Shown: piece after piece, positions 25,766-33,598 of the stretch
Numbering within the stretch: position 1 is the first letter of the stretch
Layout: each line of letters starts with the position of its first letter
NCBI RefSeq assembly: GCF_020866925.1
Contig: NZ_JAJGAK010000001.1
Span: 682,001-746,000, forward strand
DNA length: 64,000 nucleotides
From: Noviluteimonas lactosilytica
GTDB lineage: Bacteria; Pseudomonadota; Gammaproteobacteria; Xanthomonadales; Xanthomonadaceae
Reading direction: 5' to 3'
Position numbers and translations under genes: made by a program
Notes under the pieces: model-generated
What the model was told of the DNA's origin: nothing
The model's input: the letters and a program-made list of their open reading frames with translations, nothing else
Databases searched by the model: none

Positions 25766-27745
25766 GTGAAGCCACGTCATCTCCTGCTCGCCGTCGCCGT
25801 GACCGCGGCCGTCCTCGCGATCGCCGGCTGCAAGAAGCAGCCCGCCGAACCGGCGCAGCCCGGCGTGACCGCGGCGCCGGAAGGCGAGACCGCGGACGAG
25901 TTCGTCGCGCGCGTCAACGACGAGATCCGCAAGGGCTACCCCGAACTGACTTCCGCGCAGTGGTTGTCGTCGACGTTCATCAACGACGACAGCGAGCGCG
26001 TGTCGGCCAAGGCGAACGAACGCTTCCTCACGCAGCTGCGCGGATGGATCGAGCAGTCGCGCAAGTACGAAGGCCAGGAGCTGAAGCCCGACACCGCGCG
26101 CGCGATCCTGTTGCTCAAGCAGCAGGCCGCGATGCCGCCGCCGAAGGATCCGGCGAAGCTGGAAGAGCTCACGACGCTCGCCACGCGCATGGAAGGCATG
26201 TTCGGCAAGGGCGAGTATTGCCACGGCGAAGGCACCGCGCGCCAATGTTCCAAGCTCGGCGACCTCGAAGACATCCTGCGTAGCAATCGCGACTACGACG
26301 CGCAGCTCGATGCGTGGAAGGGCTGGCACACGATCGCGCAGCCGATGCGCAAGGACTACGTGCGTTTCGTCGAACTGGTGAACACCGGCGCGCGCGACAT
26401 GGGTTACGCCGACACGGGTGAACTGTGGCGTTCGGGCTACGACATGACGCCGGCGGAGATCGCAGCGGAAACCGATCGCCTGTGGGGCCAGGTCAAACCG
26501 TTGTACGAACAGCTGCATTGCTACGCGCGCACGCAGTTGCAGGCGAAGTACGGCGACCGCGGCACGGTGCCCGGCGCCATGCTGCCCGCGCACCTGCTCG
26601 GCAACATGTGGCAGCAGGACTGGAGCAATTTGTGGGACATGATGGCGCCGTATCCGAATGCCGGCGACCTCAACGTCAGCGCGAAACTCAACGACCTCGC
26701 GACGCAGGACTACAACCTCGCGCTCGCGCAGCATGACGGCTCGCCGACGGCCGAAGACCTCGCCGACATGCGCCAGGCCGGCCGCCTCGCCACCGCGAAG
26801 CACATGACCGAACGCGCGCAGGACTTCTACACGTCGCTCGGCATGCAGAAGCTGCCCGCGAGCTACTGGGACCGCACGCAGTTCATCCAGCCGCGCGATC
26901 GCGACGTCGTGTGCCACGCCAGTGCGTGGGACATGGACATGGCCGGCGACGTGCGCACGAAGATGTGCATCAAGCCGAACGAGGAAGACTTCACGACCAT
27001 CTACCACGAGCTCGGCCACGTCTATTACTACCTGGCGTACAACAAGCTGCCGCCGCTGTTCCAGACCGGCGCGCACGATGGCTTCCACGAAGCGATCGGC
27101 GACACCATCGTGCTCGCGATGACGCCGCAGTACCTGCAGTCGATCGGCCTGATGGGGGAACAGCAGCAGAGCGAACAGGCGCTGATCAATTCGCAGATGC
27201 GCATGGCGCTGGCGAAGGTGTCGTTCCTGCCGTTCGGCTTGATGATCGACCGCTGGCGCTGGGGCGTGTTCGACGGTTCGATCAAGCCGGAGAACTACAA
27301 CCAGGCGTGGTGGGAACTGAAGGCGAAGTACCAGGGCGTCGCGCCGACCACCGCGCGCGGCGAGGAGTTCTTCGATCCGGGCGCGAAGTACCACGTGCCG
27401 GCCAACACGCCGTACACGCGCTACTTCCTCTCGCACATCCTGCAGTTCCAGTTCTACAAGGCGCTGTGCGACACGGCCGGCTTCAAGGGCCCGCTGCACG
27501 AGTGCAGCTTCTACGGCAACAAGGAAGCCGGCGCGAAGTTCCAGGCGATGCTCGCGCGCGGCGCGAGCCAGCCGTGGCAGGCGACGCTGAAGGAAATGAC
27601 CGGCAGCGACAAGATGGACGGCGCCCCGGTGCTCGAATACTTCGCGCCGCTGCAGGACTGGCTCAAGAAGCAGAACGAAGGCAAGACGTGCGGGTGGAAT
27701 GCGCGGCCGATGGCCGCGGCGCCGGCCGCTGCCTCGACGAAGTAA
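25766..27745 (+). CDS. M2-family peptidyl-dipeptidase (ACE-like), lipoprotein
   Basis: Zinc dipeptidyl carboxypeptidase of 659 aa, related to angiotensin-converting enzyme, that would remove C-terminal dipeptides in the periplasm. The signal ends with a lipobox-like VLAIAGC, so it is probably a lipoprotein. Zinc site: HELGH at 414-418 with E442 as third ligand (GAHDGFHEAIGDT), the exact ACE spacing. Other family motifs include FQTGAHDGF and YHVPANTPYTRYFLSHILQ. It starts at GTG with AGGA about 8 bases upstream. A GGGGTCAGAGC inverted repeat begins 6 bases after the stop. Confidence 0.95.
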   Translation: MKPRHLLLAVAVTAAVLAIAGCKKQPAEPAQPGVTAAPEGETADEFVARVNDEIRKGYPELTSAQWLSSTFINDDSERVSAKANERFLTQLRGWIEQSRKYEGQELKPDTARAILLLKQQAAMPPPKDPAKLEELTTLATRMEGMFGKGEYCHGEGTARQCSKLGDLEDILRSNRDYDAQLDAWKGWHTIAQPMRKDYVRFVELVNTGARDMGYADTGELWRSGYDMTPAEIAAETDRLWGQVKPLYEQLHCYARTQLQAKYGDRGTVPGAMLPAHLLGNMWQQDWSNLWDMMAPYPNAGDLNVSAKLNDLATQDYNLALAQHDGSPTAEDLADMRQAGRLATAKHMTERAQDFYTSLGMQKLPASYWDRTQFIQPRDRDVVCHASAWDMDMAGDVRTKMCIKPNEEDFTTIYHELGHVYYYLAYNKLPPLFQTGAHDGFHEAIGDTIVLAMTPQYLQSIGLMGEQQQSEQALINSQMRMALAKVSFLPFGLMIDRWRWGVFDGSIKPENYNQAWWELKAKYQGVAPTTARGEEFFDPGAKYHVPANTPYTRYFLSHILQFQFYKALCDTAGFKGPLHECSFYGNKEAGAKFQAMLARGASQPWQATLKEMTGSDKMDGAPVLEYFAPLQDWLKKQNEGKTCGWNARPMAAAPAAASTK

Positions 27746-27750
27746 GAAAG

Positions 27751-27788
27751 GGGGTCAGAGCACTATTTCGAAAAGGTGCTCTGACCCC
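27751..27788. repeat. Inverted repeat, GGGGTCAGAGC family, copy 2
   Basis: Arms GGGGTCAGAGCAC (27751-27763) and GTGCTCTGACCCC (27776-27788) with a 12-base loop, shorter than the other two copies because the inner arm TATTTC has degenerated. It fills the space between convergent genes ending at 27745 and 27801. Confidence 0.88.
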
Positions 27789-27800
27789 TGTTTCCAGTCG

Positions 27801-28385
27801 TCAGCATCCGCTGCTGCGCGTCGTCCCATCGGCTTCGAGTGCCTTCGCGAGATCCTGCGCGACGGCTGTGGCGGTCTTCGCGTCCGACGAGCCGAGGCTG
27901 ATGTGGCCCCTGATGTCGAACTTCAGGTTGACCACGTCGTCCTTGAACTTGATCGCGCCTTTCACGCCCGCGAAGTCGCCGGTGCCGTCCACGACTGCGT
28001 GTTCGCATCGACCATGGATCTCCTCCGTGAACGTTGCATCCGTGTACTTGCCGGTGAACGTGTAGGTCGTCTCGAACGTGCCGCAGGTCGTGCCGTTGAG
28101 GCAGCCGACGAAAAGCTCGGTCCCCTGTTCGATGTACGTGCCGCTCGGGTTCAACCTCGACGCGGAGACGTACGTGTACCAGCAACCGACGAGGCTCCCG
28201 GACAGATCGATCGGCGGGTAATCGCCGAGGTTGGCGGGCGGCGTGCCGATGGGCGGTTGGCACGCGTCGTTGAAGACGCCGACGGCGGAGATCTGCGTGG
28301 TGCCCGCAGTGGTTGGCATCGCGAGGATGGCAAACGTCAACGCAGTCAACGCAGCCGTGATCGATGCGACTCGGTGCGCTCTCAT
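27801..28385 (-). CDS. Exported protein of unknown function
   Basis: A 194-aa protein with a clear signal peptide (ending MPTTAG). The mature part is beta-rich with six cysteines that could form disulfides (NDACQPP, LVGCWYTY, VGCLNGTTCGTF, GRCEHAVV, and SSGC at the end). Strands GTYIEQGTELFVG and TFETTYTFTGKYTDATF resemble small secreted beta-barrels. No family recognised. The ATG at 28385 has AGGAGA 7 bases upstream. Confidence 0.85.
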   Translation of the reverse strand: MRAHRVASITAALTALTFAILAMPTTAGTTQISAVGVFNDACQPPIGTPPANLGDYPPIDLSGSLVGCWYTYVSASRLNPSGTYIEQGTELFVGCLNGTTCGTFETTYTFTGKYTDATFTEEIHGRCEHAVVDGTGDFAGVKGAIKFKDDVVNLKFDIRGHISLGSSDAKTATAVAQDLAKALEADGTTRSSGC

Positions 28386-28510
28386 GTCGCTTCTCCTGGT
28401 GGATGGGGTCGCGCGAACGCGCGACGCCGCGATTCTCCCGGCCGCCTGGCGATGCGTCGTTCCCCAAGGCGGGGGGAGGCCCGAAAGGGGCACGCGCAAA
28501 AAACAGGAGC

Positions 28511-28565
28511 AAAAACAGGGGTCAGAGCACTATTTCGTTGAAATAGTGCTCTGACCCCTGTTTTT
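28511..28565. repeat. Inverted repeat, GGGGTCAGAGC family, copy 3
   Basis: Perfect 26-bp arms (28511-28536 and 28540-28565) around a 3-base loop. The outer flank has a duplicated CTGTTTTTGCTCTC. It lies about 30 bases from the stop of the gene at 28597 and about 125 bases upstream of the gene starting at 28385. Confidence 0.92.
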
Positions 28566-28596
28566 TCTCTCTGTTTTTGCTCTCCTGTTTTTGCTC

Positions 28597-30633
28597 TCAC
28601 AGCCCGAAGGGATAGGTATCGGGCACCGCGCCTTCGCGCGACGCCGCAGGCATCGCCTCGACGGCGCGCGTTTCGTCGAACCACACGTACGCATCGAACT
28701 GTGCGGGCATCACCGCCTGCGCGTAGTGGCTGTAGCGCTCGGTTTCGGGGCGATACACGACACCGATGAAACGTTCGAGGCGCGGCGTCGACAACGCTTC
28801 GCGCAACTTCTCGTGGTGGCCTTCGCGCAGGTCGAGCAGGTAACGCGACACGCGCGCACCTTCGTGGCCCGCTTCGTGGCACTGGCGCTCGTAGCTGTCG
28901 GGCAACGACGGGCGCACCGCCATCACGTCCATCGGTGCATCCCAATCCGACGCGGCGGCCACTGTGCCTTGATGCGTGCCGAAGCCGATGGTCGCAGCCT
29001 CGCTACCCCACCGCTCCTTGCACAACTGCCCGAGGTTGAGTTCGCCGCGCATCCCCATCTCGGTATGGCGCGCGTCGCCGATGTGCGAGTTGTGCGCCCA
29101 CACCACCGCGCGCGCGTGCGGGCCGCCAGCGCCGAGCAATTGTTGCAGCGTCTCGAACATGTGGCGGTCGCGCTGGTTCCAGGACTCGGCGGCGCCTTCG
29201 TACATCGTGCGGTAGTACTTCTCCGCGTTGCGCACGAGGCGGGCGTTCTGGGTGGCGTCCAGCCAGCTCGTGGCGTCGTCGCCGGCCTCGTCGCCGTCGT
29301 CTTCGGCGAGATACGCCTGCCGCTTCTGCAACAAATCGATCAACATCTCCACCGCCGCCTTCTCGCACAACGCATGCCCCGCGTGCACCGACATGCGTCC
29401 GTACTCCGCGGGATCGCGCACCCATGGCACGAGGCATGAATAACGATGGCGCGCGACACGCGCTGCTTCCGGATCGACCGAGTCAAGGTAGTCGATCACC
29501 GCGCGCATCGACGCGCCAAGGCTGTACAGGTCGAGGCCGAACAGGCCCGCGCGATCGTCCGCGGGACGCCCGTCGTTGTACGCATGCAGCCACTGCACCA
29601 GGGCCTCGAACTCGCGATTGCGCCACATCCATGTCGGGAAGCGCTGGAACGGCGCCTCCGCACCTGCGCGCGGTGGGCGATGGCGCACGAATCGATCCAG
29701 CGCCGCCATGTCCGGCCAGTCCGCTTCCGCTGCGACGATGCGGAAACCATGCGCCTGCACGAGACGCCGCGTGATCGCATCGCGCGCACGATAGAACTCC
29801 GACGTGCCGTGGCTCGCTTCGCCGAGCAGCACGACGCGCGCGTTCGCGAAGCGATCGAACAGTTCCCCGAATCGCGCGTCGCCGAAATCGGGCAGCGCTT
29901 CCGCAGCCGCGGCGATCCTCGAAGGCAACGATGTCACCGGCGCATGATCTCGATCGTGCACCACCGGCATCGGCCGCGAGCCATCCTCTGCCCAGCCGTA
30001 CGTCCCGATCAACGGGACGAACGCGACGGCGTCGAGATCCTGCTGCTCGAAGCGGAACTCGTCGACGCGCGTGACGCGCACGAGCCGCTGGTGATGCAAC
30101 GACTCCCCCACCGGCATGACGAGTCGCCCGCCAAGTGCAAGTTGCTCCTTCAGCACATCGGGCACATCGGGTCCGCCGGCCGCCGCGAGGATCGCGTCGA
30201 ACGGCGCAGCCTCCGGCCAACCGCGCGTGCCATCGCCGGTGCGCACTTCGATGTTGGTGTAGCCGAGTTCGCGGAAGCGGCCGCGCGCGAGTTCGCTCAA
30301 CGGGTCGAGACGCTCGATCGTGAACACGTCATCGGCGATCTGCGCCATCACCGCCGCCGCATACCCGGAGCCCGTGCCGATCTCCAGCACCCGATCGCCG
30401 GGCGCTATGCGCGCAAGTTCGATCATGCGCGCGACGATGTACGGCTGCGAGATGGTCTGCCCCGACGCGATCGGCAGCGGCGCGTCTTCGTACGCGTACT
30501 CCTGCATCGCGTCGTCGACGAAGCGTTCGCGCGGGACCCGGCGCATGGCGTCCAGGACGTGCGGCTCGTCCACGCCACGCGCGGCGATCTGCCTGCGCAC
30601 CATCTGTTCGCGTTGGGGGCCGAAATCCTGCAT
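28597..30633 (-). CDS. Fusion of protein-isoaspartate methyltransferase and erythromycin-esterase domain
   Basis: A 678-aa two-domain protein. Residues 1-215 match protein-L-isoaspartate O-methyltransferase (Pcm): the family stretch ISQPYIVARMIELA and SAM motif I VLEIGTGSGYAAAV at about 82-95. Residues 235-678 match the erythromycin esterase (EreA-like) family: VVLLGEASHGTSEFYRAR with the conserved E-x-x-H-G, WMWRNREFE and WAHNSHIGD. Pcm repairs damaged proteins, while Ere-type domains hydrolyse macrolactones or unknown esters. The ATG at 30633 begins the Pcm domain; the frame is open further upstream into the divergent promoter. No signal peptide. Confidence 0.9.
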   Translation of the reverse strand: MQDFGPQREQMVRRQIAARGVDEPHVLDAMRRVPRERFVDDAMQEYAYEDAPLPIASGQTISQPYIVARMIELARIAPGDRVLEIGTGSGYAAAVMAQIADDVFTIERLDPLSELARGRFRELGYTNIEVRTGDGTRGWPEAAPFDAILAAAGGPDVPDVLKEQLALGGRLVMPVGESLHHQRLVRVTRVDEFRFEQQDLDAVAFVPLIGTYGWAEDGSRPMPVVHDRDHAPVTSLPSRIAAAAEALPDFGDARFGELFDRFANARVVLLGEASHGTSEFYRARDAITRRLVQAHGFRIVAAEADWPDMAALDRFVRHRPPRAGAEAPFQRFPTWMWRNREFEALVQWLHAYNDGRPADDRAGLFGLDLYSLGASMRAVIDYLDSVDPEAARVARHRYSCLVPWVRDPAEYGRMSVHAGHALCEKAAVEMLIDLLQKRQAYLAEDDGDEAGDDATSWLDATQNARLVRNAEKYYRTMYEGAAESWNQRDRHMFETLQQLLGAGGPHARAVVWAHNSHIGDARHTEMGMRGELNLGQLCKERWGSEAATIGFGTHQGTVAAASDWDAPMDVMAVRPSLPDSYERQCHEAGHEGARVSRYLLDLREGHHEKLREALSTPRLERFIGVVYRPETERYSHYAQAVMPAQFDAYVWFDETRAVEAMPAASREGAVPDTYPFGL

Positions 30634-30727
30634 GGCGTCTCGTTCCACGGGCACCTTAACCAACGCGGAGTGGAAGCCCCGTGACCCGGCCGCGCGCGCA
30701 GGCCGCGCCGGGTTCATACTCGGCGGC

Positions 30728-31834
30728 ATGAACGAAACGAAGTCCTTCGCTGCCGTGCCGGCGCCGCCGTCCGATCTCGCCCCGCAGCCGCTCGAACACG
30801 CGACCGCCCTGCCCGCGCGCTTCTACGCCGATCCCGCGTTCGTCGCGGTGGATCGCGCGCTGATCTTCGATCGCGGCTGGCAACTCGTCGCGCACGTGTG
30901 CCAGTTGCGCAACGCGGGCGACCACGCGATCGCGGATTTCGCCGGCTTGCCGGTGATCGCGGTGCGTGGCGCGGACGACGTTATTCGCGTCTTCCACAAC
31001 GTGTGCCGCCATCGCGCCGGTCCGCTCGCGCAATGCGACGGCCTGGGTGCGAAGGCGTTGCGTTGCCGCTATCACGGCTGGACGTACACGCTCGACGGCA
31101 CGCTGCGCTCCGCGCCGGAGATGGCGAGCGCGCCCGACTTCAACGTGTCCGACGTGAAGCTGCCGCAACTCGCCGTGCGCGTGTGGCAAGCCATGGTGTT
31201 CGCCTGCGTCGACGAATCGCACGCGCCCGCGTTCGATGCGTTCGTCGAAGGCATCGACGCGCGCATCGGTCCGGATCGCAAGCTCGAGGACTACGGCCAC
31301 CACCATCGCGTCGGTTACGACGTGCCGTGCAACTGGAAGGTGTACGTCGACAACTACCTCGAGGGCTACCACGTCCCGCACATCCATCCGGGGCTCAACC
31401 GCCTGCTCGACTACCGCAGCTACGTCACCGAGACGCACCAGTGGTATTCGCACCAGTGGAGCCCGCTGGAAAGCGACGAAACGCTCTACGGCGGCGGCGA
31501 CGCGCTGTACTACTGGATGTGGCCGAACACGATGCTCAACATCGTCCCCGGCCGCATGCAGACCAACAAGATCATCCCGAAGGGCGCCGACCTGTGCCGC
31601 GTGGAGTTCGACTTCTACTACGCGATGGACGAAAGCGACGCCGGCAAGGCACGCCGCGCCGCGGACCTGACGTTCAGCGACGAGGTGCAGGTCGAGGACC
31701 TGACGATCTGCGCGGACGTGCAGCGCGGGCTGTCGTCGGGGTCCTACGTCCCGGGGCGCCTGAATCCGTTGCGCGAGAACGCCGTCCACCATTTCCACGA
31801 ACTGCTGCGAGCGGTCTACCGCGGGGGCAAGTAA
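30728..31834 (+). CDS. Rieske non-heme iron oxygenase, alpha subunit
   Basis: A 368-aa aromatic-ring-hydroxylating-type oxygenase. Rieske [2Fe-2S] ligands are C93-x-H95 and C113-x2-H116 (CRHRAG, CRYHGW). The catalytic iron site is D208 with H215 and H220 in VDNYLEGYHVPHIHPG. Relatives include glycine betaine and carnitine monooxygenases (GbcA/CntA-like) as well as aromatic dioxygenases; the substrate cannot be told. No reductase or ferredoxin gene is adjacent, so electron partners must come from elsewhere. Confidence 0.92.
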   Translation: MNETKSFAAVPAPPSDLAPQPLEHATALPARFYADPAFVAVDRALIFDRGWQLVAHVCQLRNAGDHAIADFAGLPVIAVRGADDVIRVFHNVCRHRAGPLAQCDGLGAKALRCRYHGWTYTLDGTLRSAPEMASAPDFNVSDVKLPQLAVRVWQAMVFACVDESHAPAFDAFVEGIDARIGPDRKLEDYGHHHRVGYDVPCNWKVYVDNYLEGYHVPHIHPGLNRLLDYRSYVTETHQWYSHQWSPLESDETLYGGGDALYYWMWPNTMLNIVPGRMQTNKIIPKGADLCRVEFDFYYAMDESDAGKARRAADLTFSDEVQVEDLTICADVQRGLSSGSYVPGRLNPLRENAVHHFHELLRAVYRGGK

Positions 31835-31907
31835 GCTCGTTCATGCGGGGGAACCCGCCTCCTCCGTAGAATCCCCGCTTCGTCCCACACCTCCAGGAGC
31901 GATCGCC

Positions 31908-32198
31908 ATGCGCATTGCCCCCATTGCCCTCGCCCTCTCCGCGGTCCTGTTCGCCGCGTCCGCGCACGCGCAGGACGGACGCAAGACCTTCACCGGCAGC
32001 GGCGCCTCCGAGAAGGCCGCATGCGATGCGGCCAACAAGGCCGCGCGCGACTGGGTGAAGCAAGGCAAGTCCGCGGGTCGCGCGCGCGAACTGCTCGAAG
32101 ACGCGCAGTGCGCGTGCACCGGGTCGGGCGGCGCGCAGTCGTGCAAGCTCGATGTCGCCGTGCGCGACGAGCAGCACGAGGAAGAAGAGGAACGCTGA
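31908..32198 (+). CDS. Small exported cysteine-containing protein
   Basis: A 96-aa protein with a signal peptide (cleavage after SAHA). The mature part has four cysteines (AACDAAN, AQCACTG, QSCKLD), suggesting disulfides, and an acidic tail EEEEER. Function unknown. AGGAG precedes the ATG. Its stop is 2 bases before the GTG of the transporter, so the two are likely co-translated. Confidence 0.85.
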   Translation: MRIAPIALALSAVLFAASAHAQDGRKTFTGSGASEKAACDAANKAARDWVKQGKSAGRARELLEDAQCACTGSGGAQSCKLDVAVRDEQHEEEEER

Positions 32199-32200
32199 GC

Positions 32201-33466
32201 GTGGACGCGCCAAGGAAGGCTGCCTCCCACATCTCGCTTCGCCGCCTCGCCCTGCTGCTGGGCGGGCTGGCGATGTTCGGCCCGTTCTCGATCGACACGA
32301 TCTTCCCCGCGTTCCCGCAGATGGGTGCGCAGTTGTCGGCCGACAAACTCGCGATGCAGCAGACGATCAGCGTCTACCTGGTCGCGTATGCGTTGATGAG
32401 CGTCGTGCACGGGCCGTTGTCCGATGCGATCGGACGGCGGCGCGTGATCCTCGGCGGGCTGTTCGTGTTCACGCTCGCGTCGGTCGGTTGCGCATTGGCG
32501 CGCGACCTGCCCACGTTGCTGTGGTTCCGCGCGTTGCAGGGACTGAGCGCGGGCGTCGGCCTGATCGTCGGTCGCGCGGTGATCCGCGACGTGCTGCATG
32601 GCGACGACGCGCAACGCCTGATGAGCCACGTGTCGATGATCTTCGGCATCGCGCCGGCGATCGCGCCGGTGATCGGCGGCTGGATCCTCGGTTGGGCGGC
32701 GTGGCCGGTGATCTTCTGGTTCCTGGTCGCCTTCTCGATCCTGCTGTGGTTCGCGACGTTCTTCGGCCTGCCGGAAACGCATCCGAAACCCGCGCGCCTG
32801 CCGTTGCGCGCCAAGCCCCTGCTGCGCGACTACGTTGCGATCTTCCTCAACCCGCGCTTCCAGCGCCTCGCGGCCGCGGGCACGTTCAACTTCGGTGCGC
32901 TGTTCCTGTACATCGCGTCGGCGCCCGCGTTCGTGCTCGACCTGCTGAAGCTCGACGAGCGCAGCTTCGCGTGGTTCTTCGTGCCGATGATCGGCGGCAT
33001 GATGTTCGGCGCGTATCTCTCGGGCCGCATCGCCGGGAAGATCAAGGGCATGACCCAGGTGTGGATCGGCTTCGCCTGCTGCGGGCTCGCGGTCGCAATG
33101 AACGTCGCCTACAACCTGCTCGTCGCCGAACCGAGCGTGCCGTGGGCCGTGCTGCCGATGATGCTGAACTCGTTCGGCATCGCGCTGGTGTTCCCGATCC
33201 TCACGCTCGCGATCCTCGACATGTATCCGCGCCAGCGCGGCAGCGCGTCGTCGTTGCAGGCGTTCACCGGCCTGGTGTCGAACGCGGTGATCGCCGGCGT
33301 GCTGTCGCCGTTACTCAGCCACGCCGGCATCCACCTCGCCCTCGGCGCCGCGACGTTCACCTTCCTCGGGTGGGCGTTCTGGCGCTGGGAGATGCATGTC
33401 AATGCGCGATTGCCGAAGTGCCCGCCGGGTGAAGCGGCGGCGCTGGAGCCGACGGAGCGGTTGTGA
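32201..33466 (+). CDS. Bcr/CflA-type MFS drug exporter
   Basis: Major facilitator of 421 aa with about 12 membrane helices. The Bcr/CflA-type opening is visible (DTIFPAFPQMGAQLSADKLAMQQTISVYLV pattern), with motif A as GPLSDAIGRRRVILGG and the following helix RALQGLSAGVGLIVGRA. Family members export sulfonamides, bicyclomycin and other drugs by proton antiport. It starts at GTG 32201 right after the small exported protein. A GGGAAAC-type inverted repeat begins about 9 bases past the stop. Confidence 0.93.
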   Translation: MDAPRKAASHISLRRLALLLGGLAMFGPFSIDTIFPAFPQMGAQLSADKLAMQQTISVYLVAYALMSVVHGPLSDAIGRRRVILGGLFVFTLASVGCALARDLPTLLWFRALQGLSAGVGLIVGRAVIRDVLHGDDAQRLMSHVSMIFGIAPAIAPVIGGWILGWAAWPVIFWFLVAFSILLWFATFFGLPETHPKPARLPLRAKPLLRDYVAIFLNPRFQRLAAAGTFNFGALFLYIASAPAFVLDLLKLDERSFAWFFVPMIGGMMFGAYLSGRIAGKIKGMTQVWIGFACCGLAVAMNVAYNLLVAEPSVPWAVLPMMLNSFGIALVFPILTLAILDMYPRQRGSASSLQAFTGLVSNAVIAGVLSPLLSHAGIHLALGAATFTFLGWAFWRWEMHVNARLPKCPPGEAAALEPTERL

Positions 33467-33474
33467 AGTAAGGC

Positions 33475-33593
33475 CGGGAAACGGGAAACGAAACGCGGGA
33501 AACGGGAGATGAACCCCGCTTCGGCTCGGAGGTCTGTCGGCCGAAGTGAATGCGTCCCTCCCGTTTCCCGGGTTTCCCGCTTCTCGTTTCCCG
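33475..33593. repeat. GGGAAAC-arm inverted repeat, copy A
   Basis: Left arm of GGGAAAC units (33476-33507), a core with CTTCGGCT...GGCCGAAG, and a right arm of GTTTCCC units (33562-33593). It lies between convergent genes and ends 5 bases from the stop of the RND pump gene. Other copies: 38118-38240, 43607-43757, 57353-57535. Confidence 0.85.
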
Positions 33594-33598
33594 ATGCA

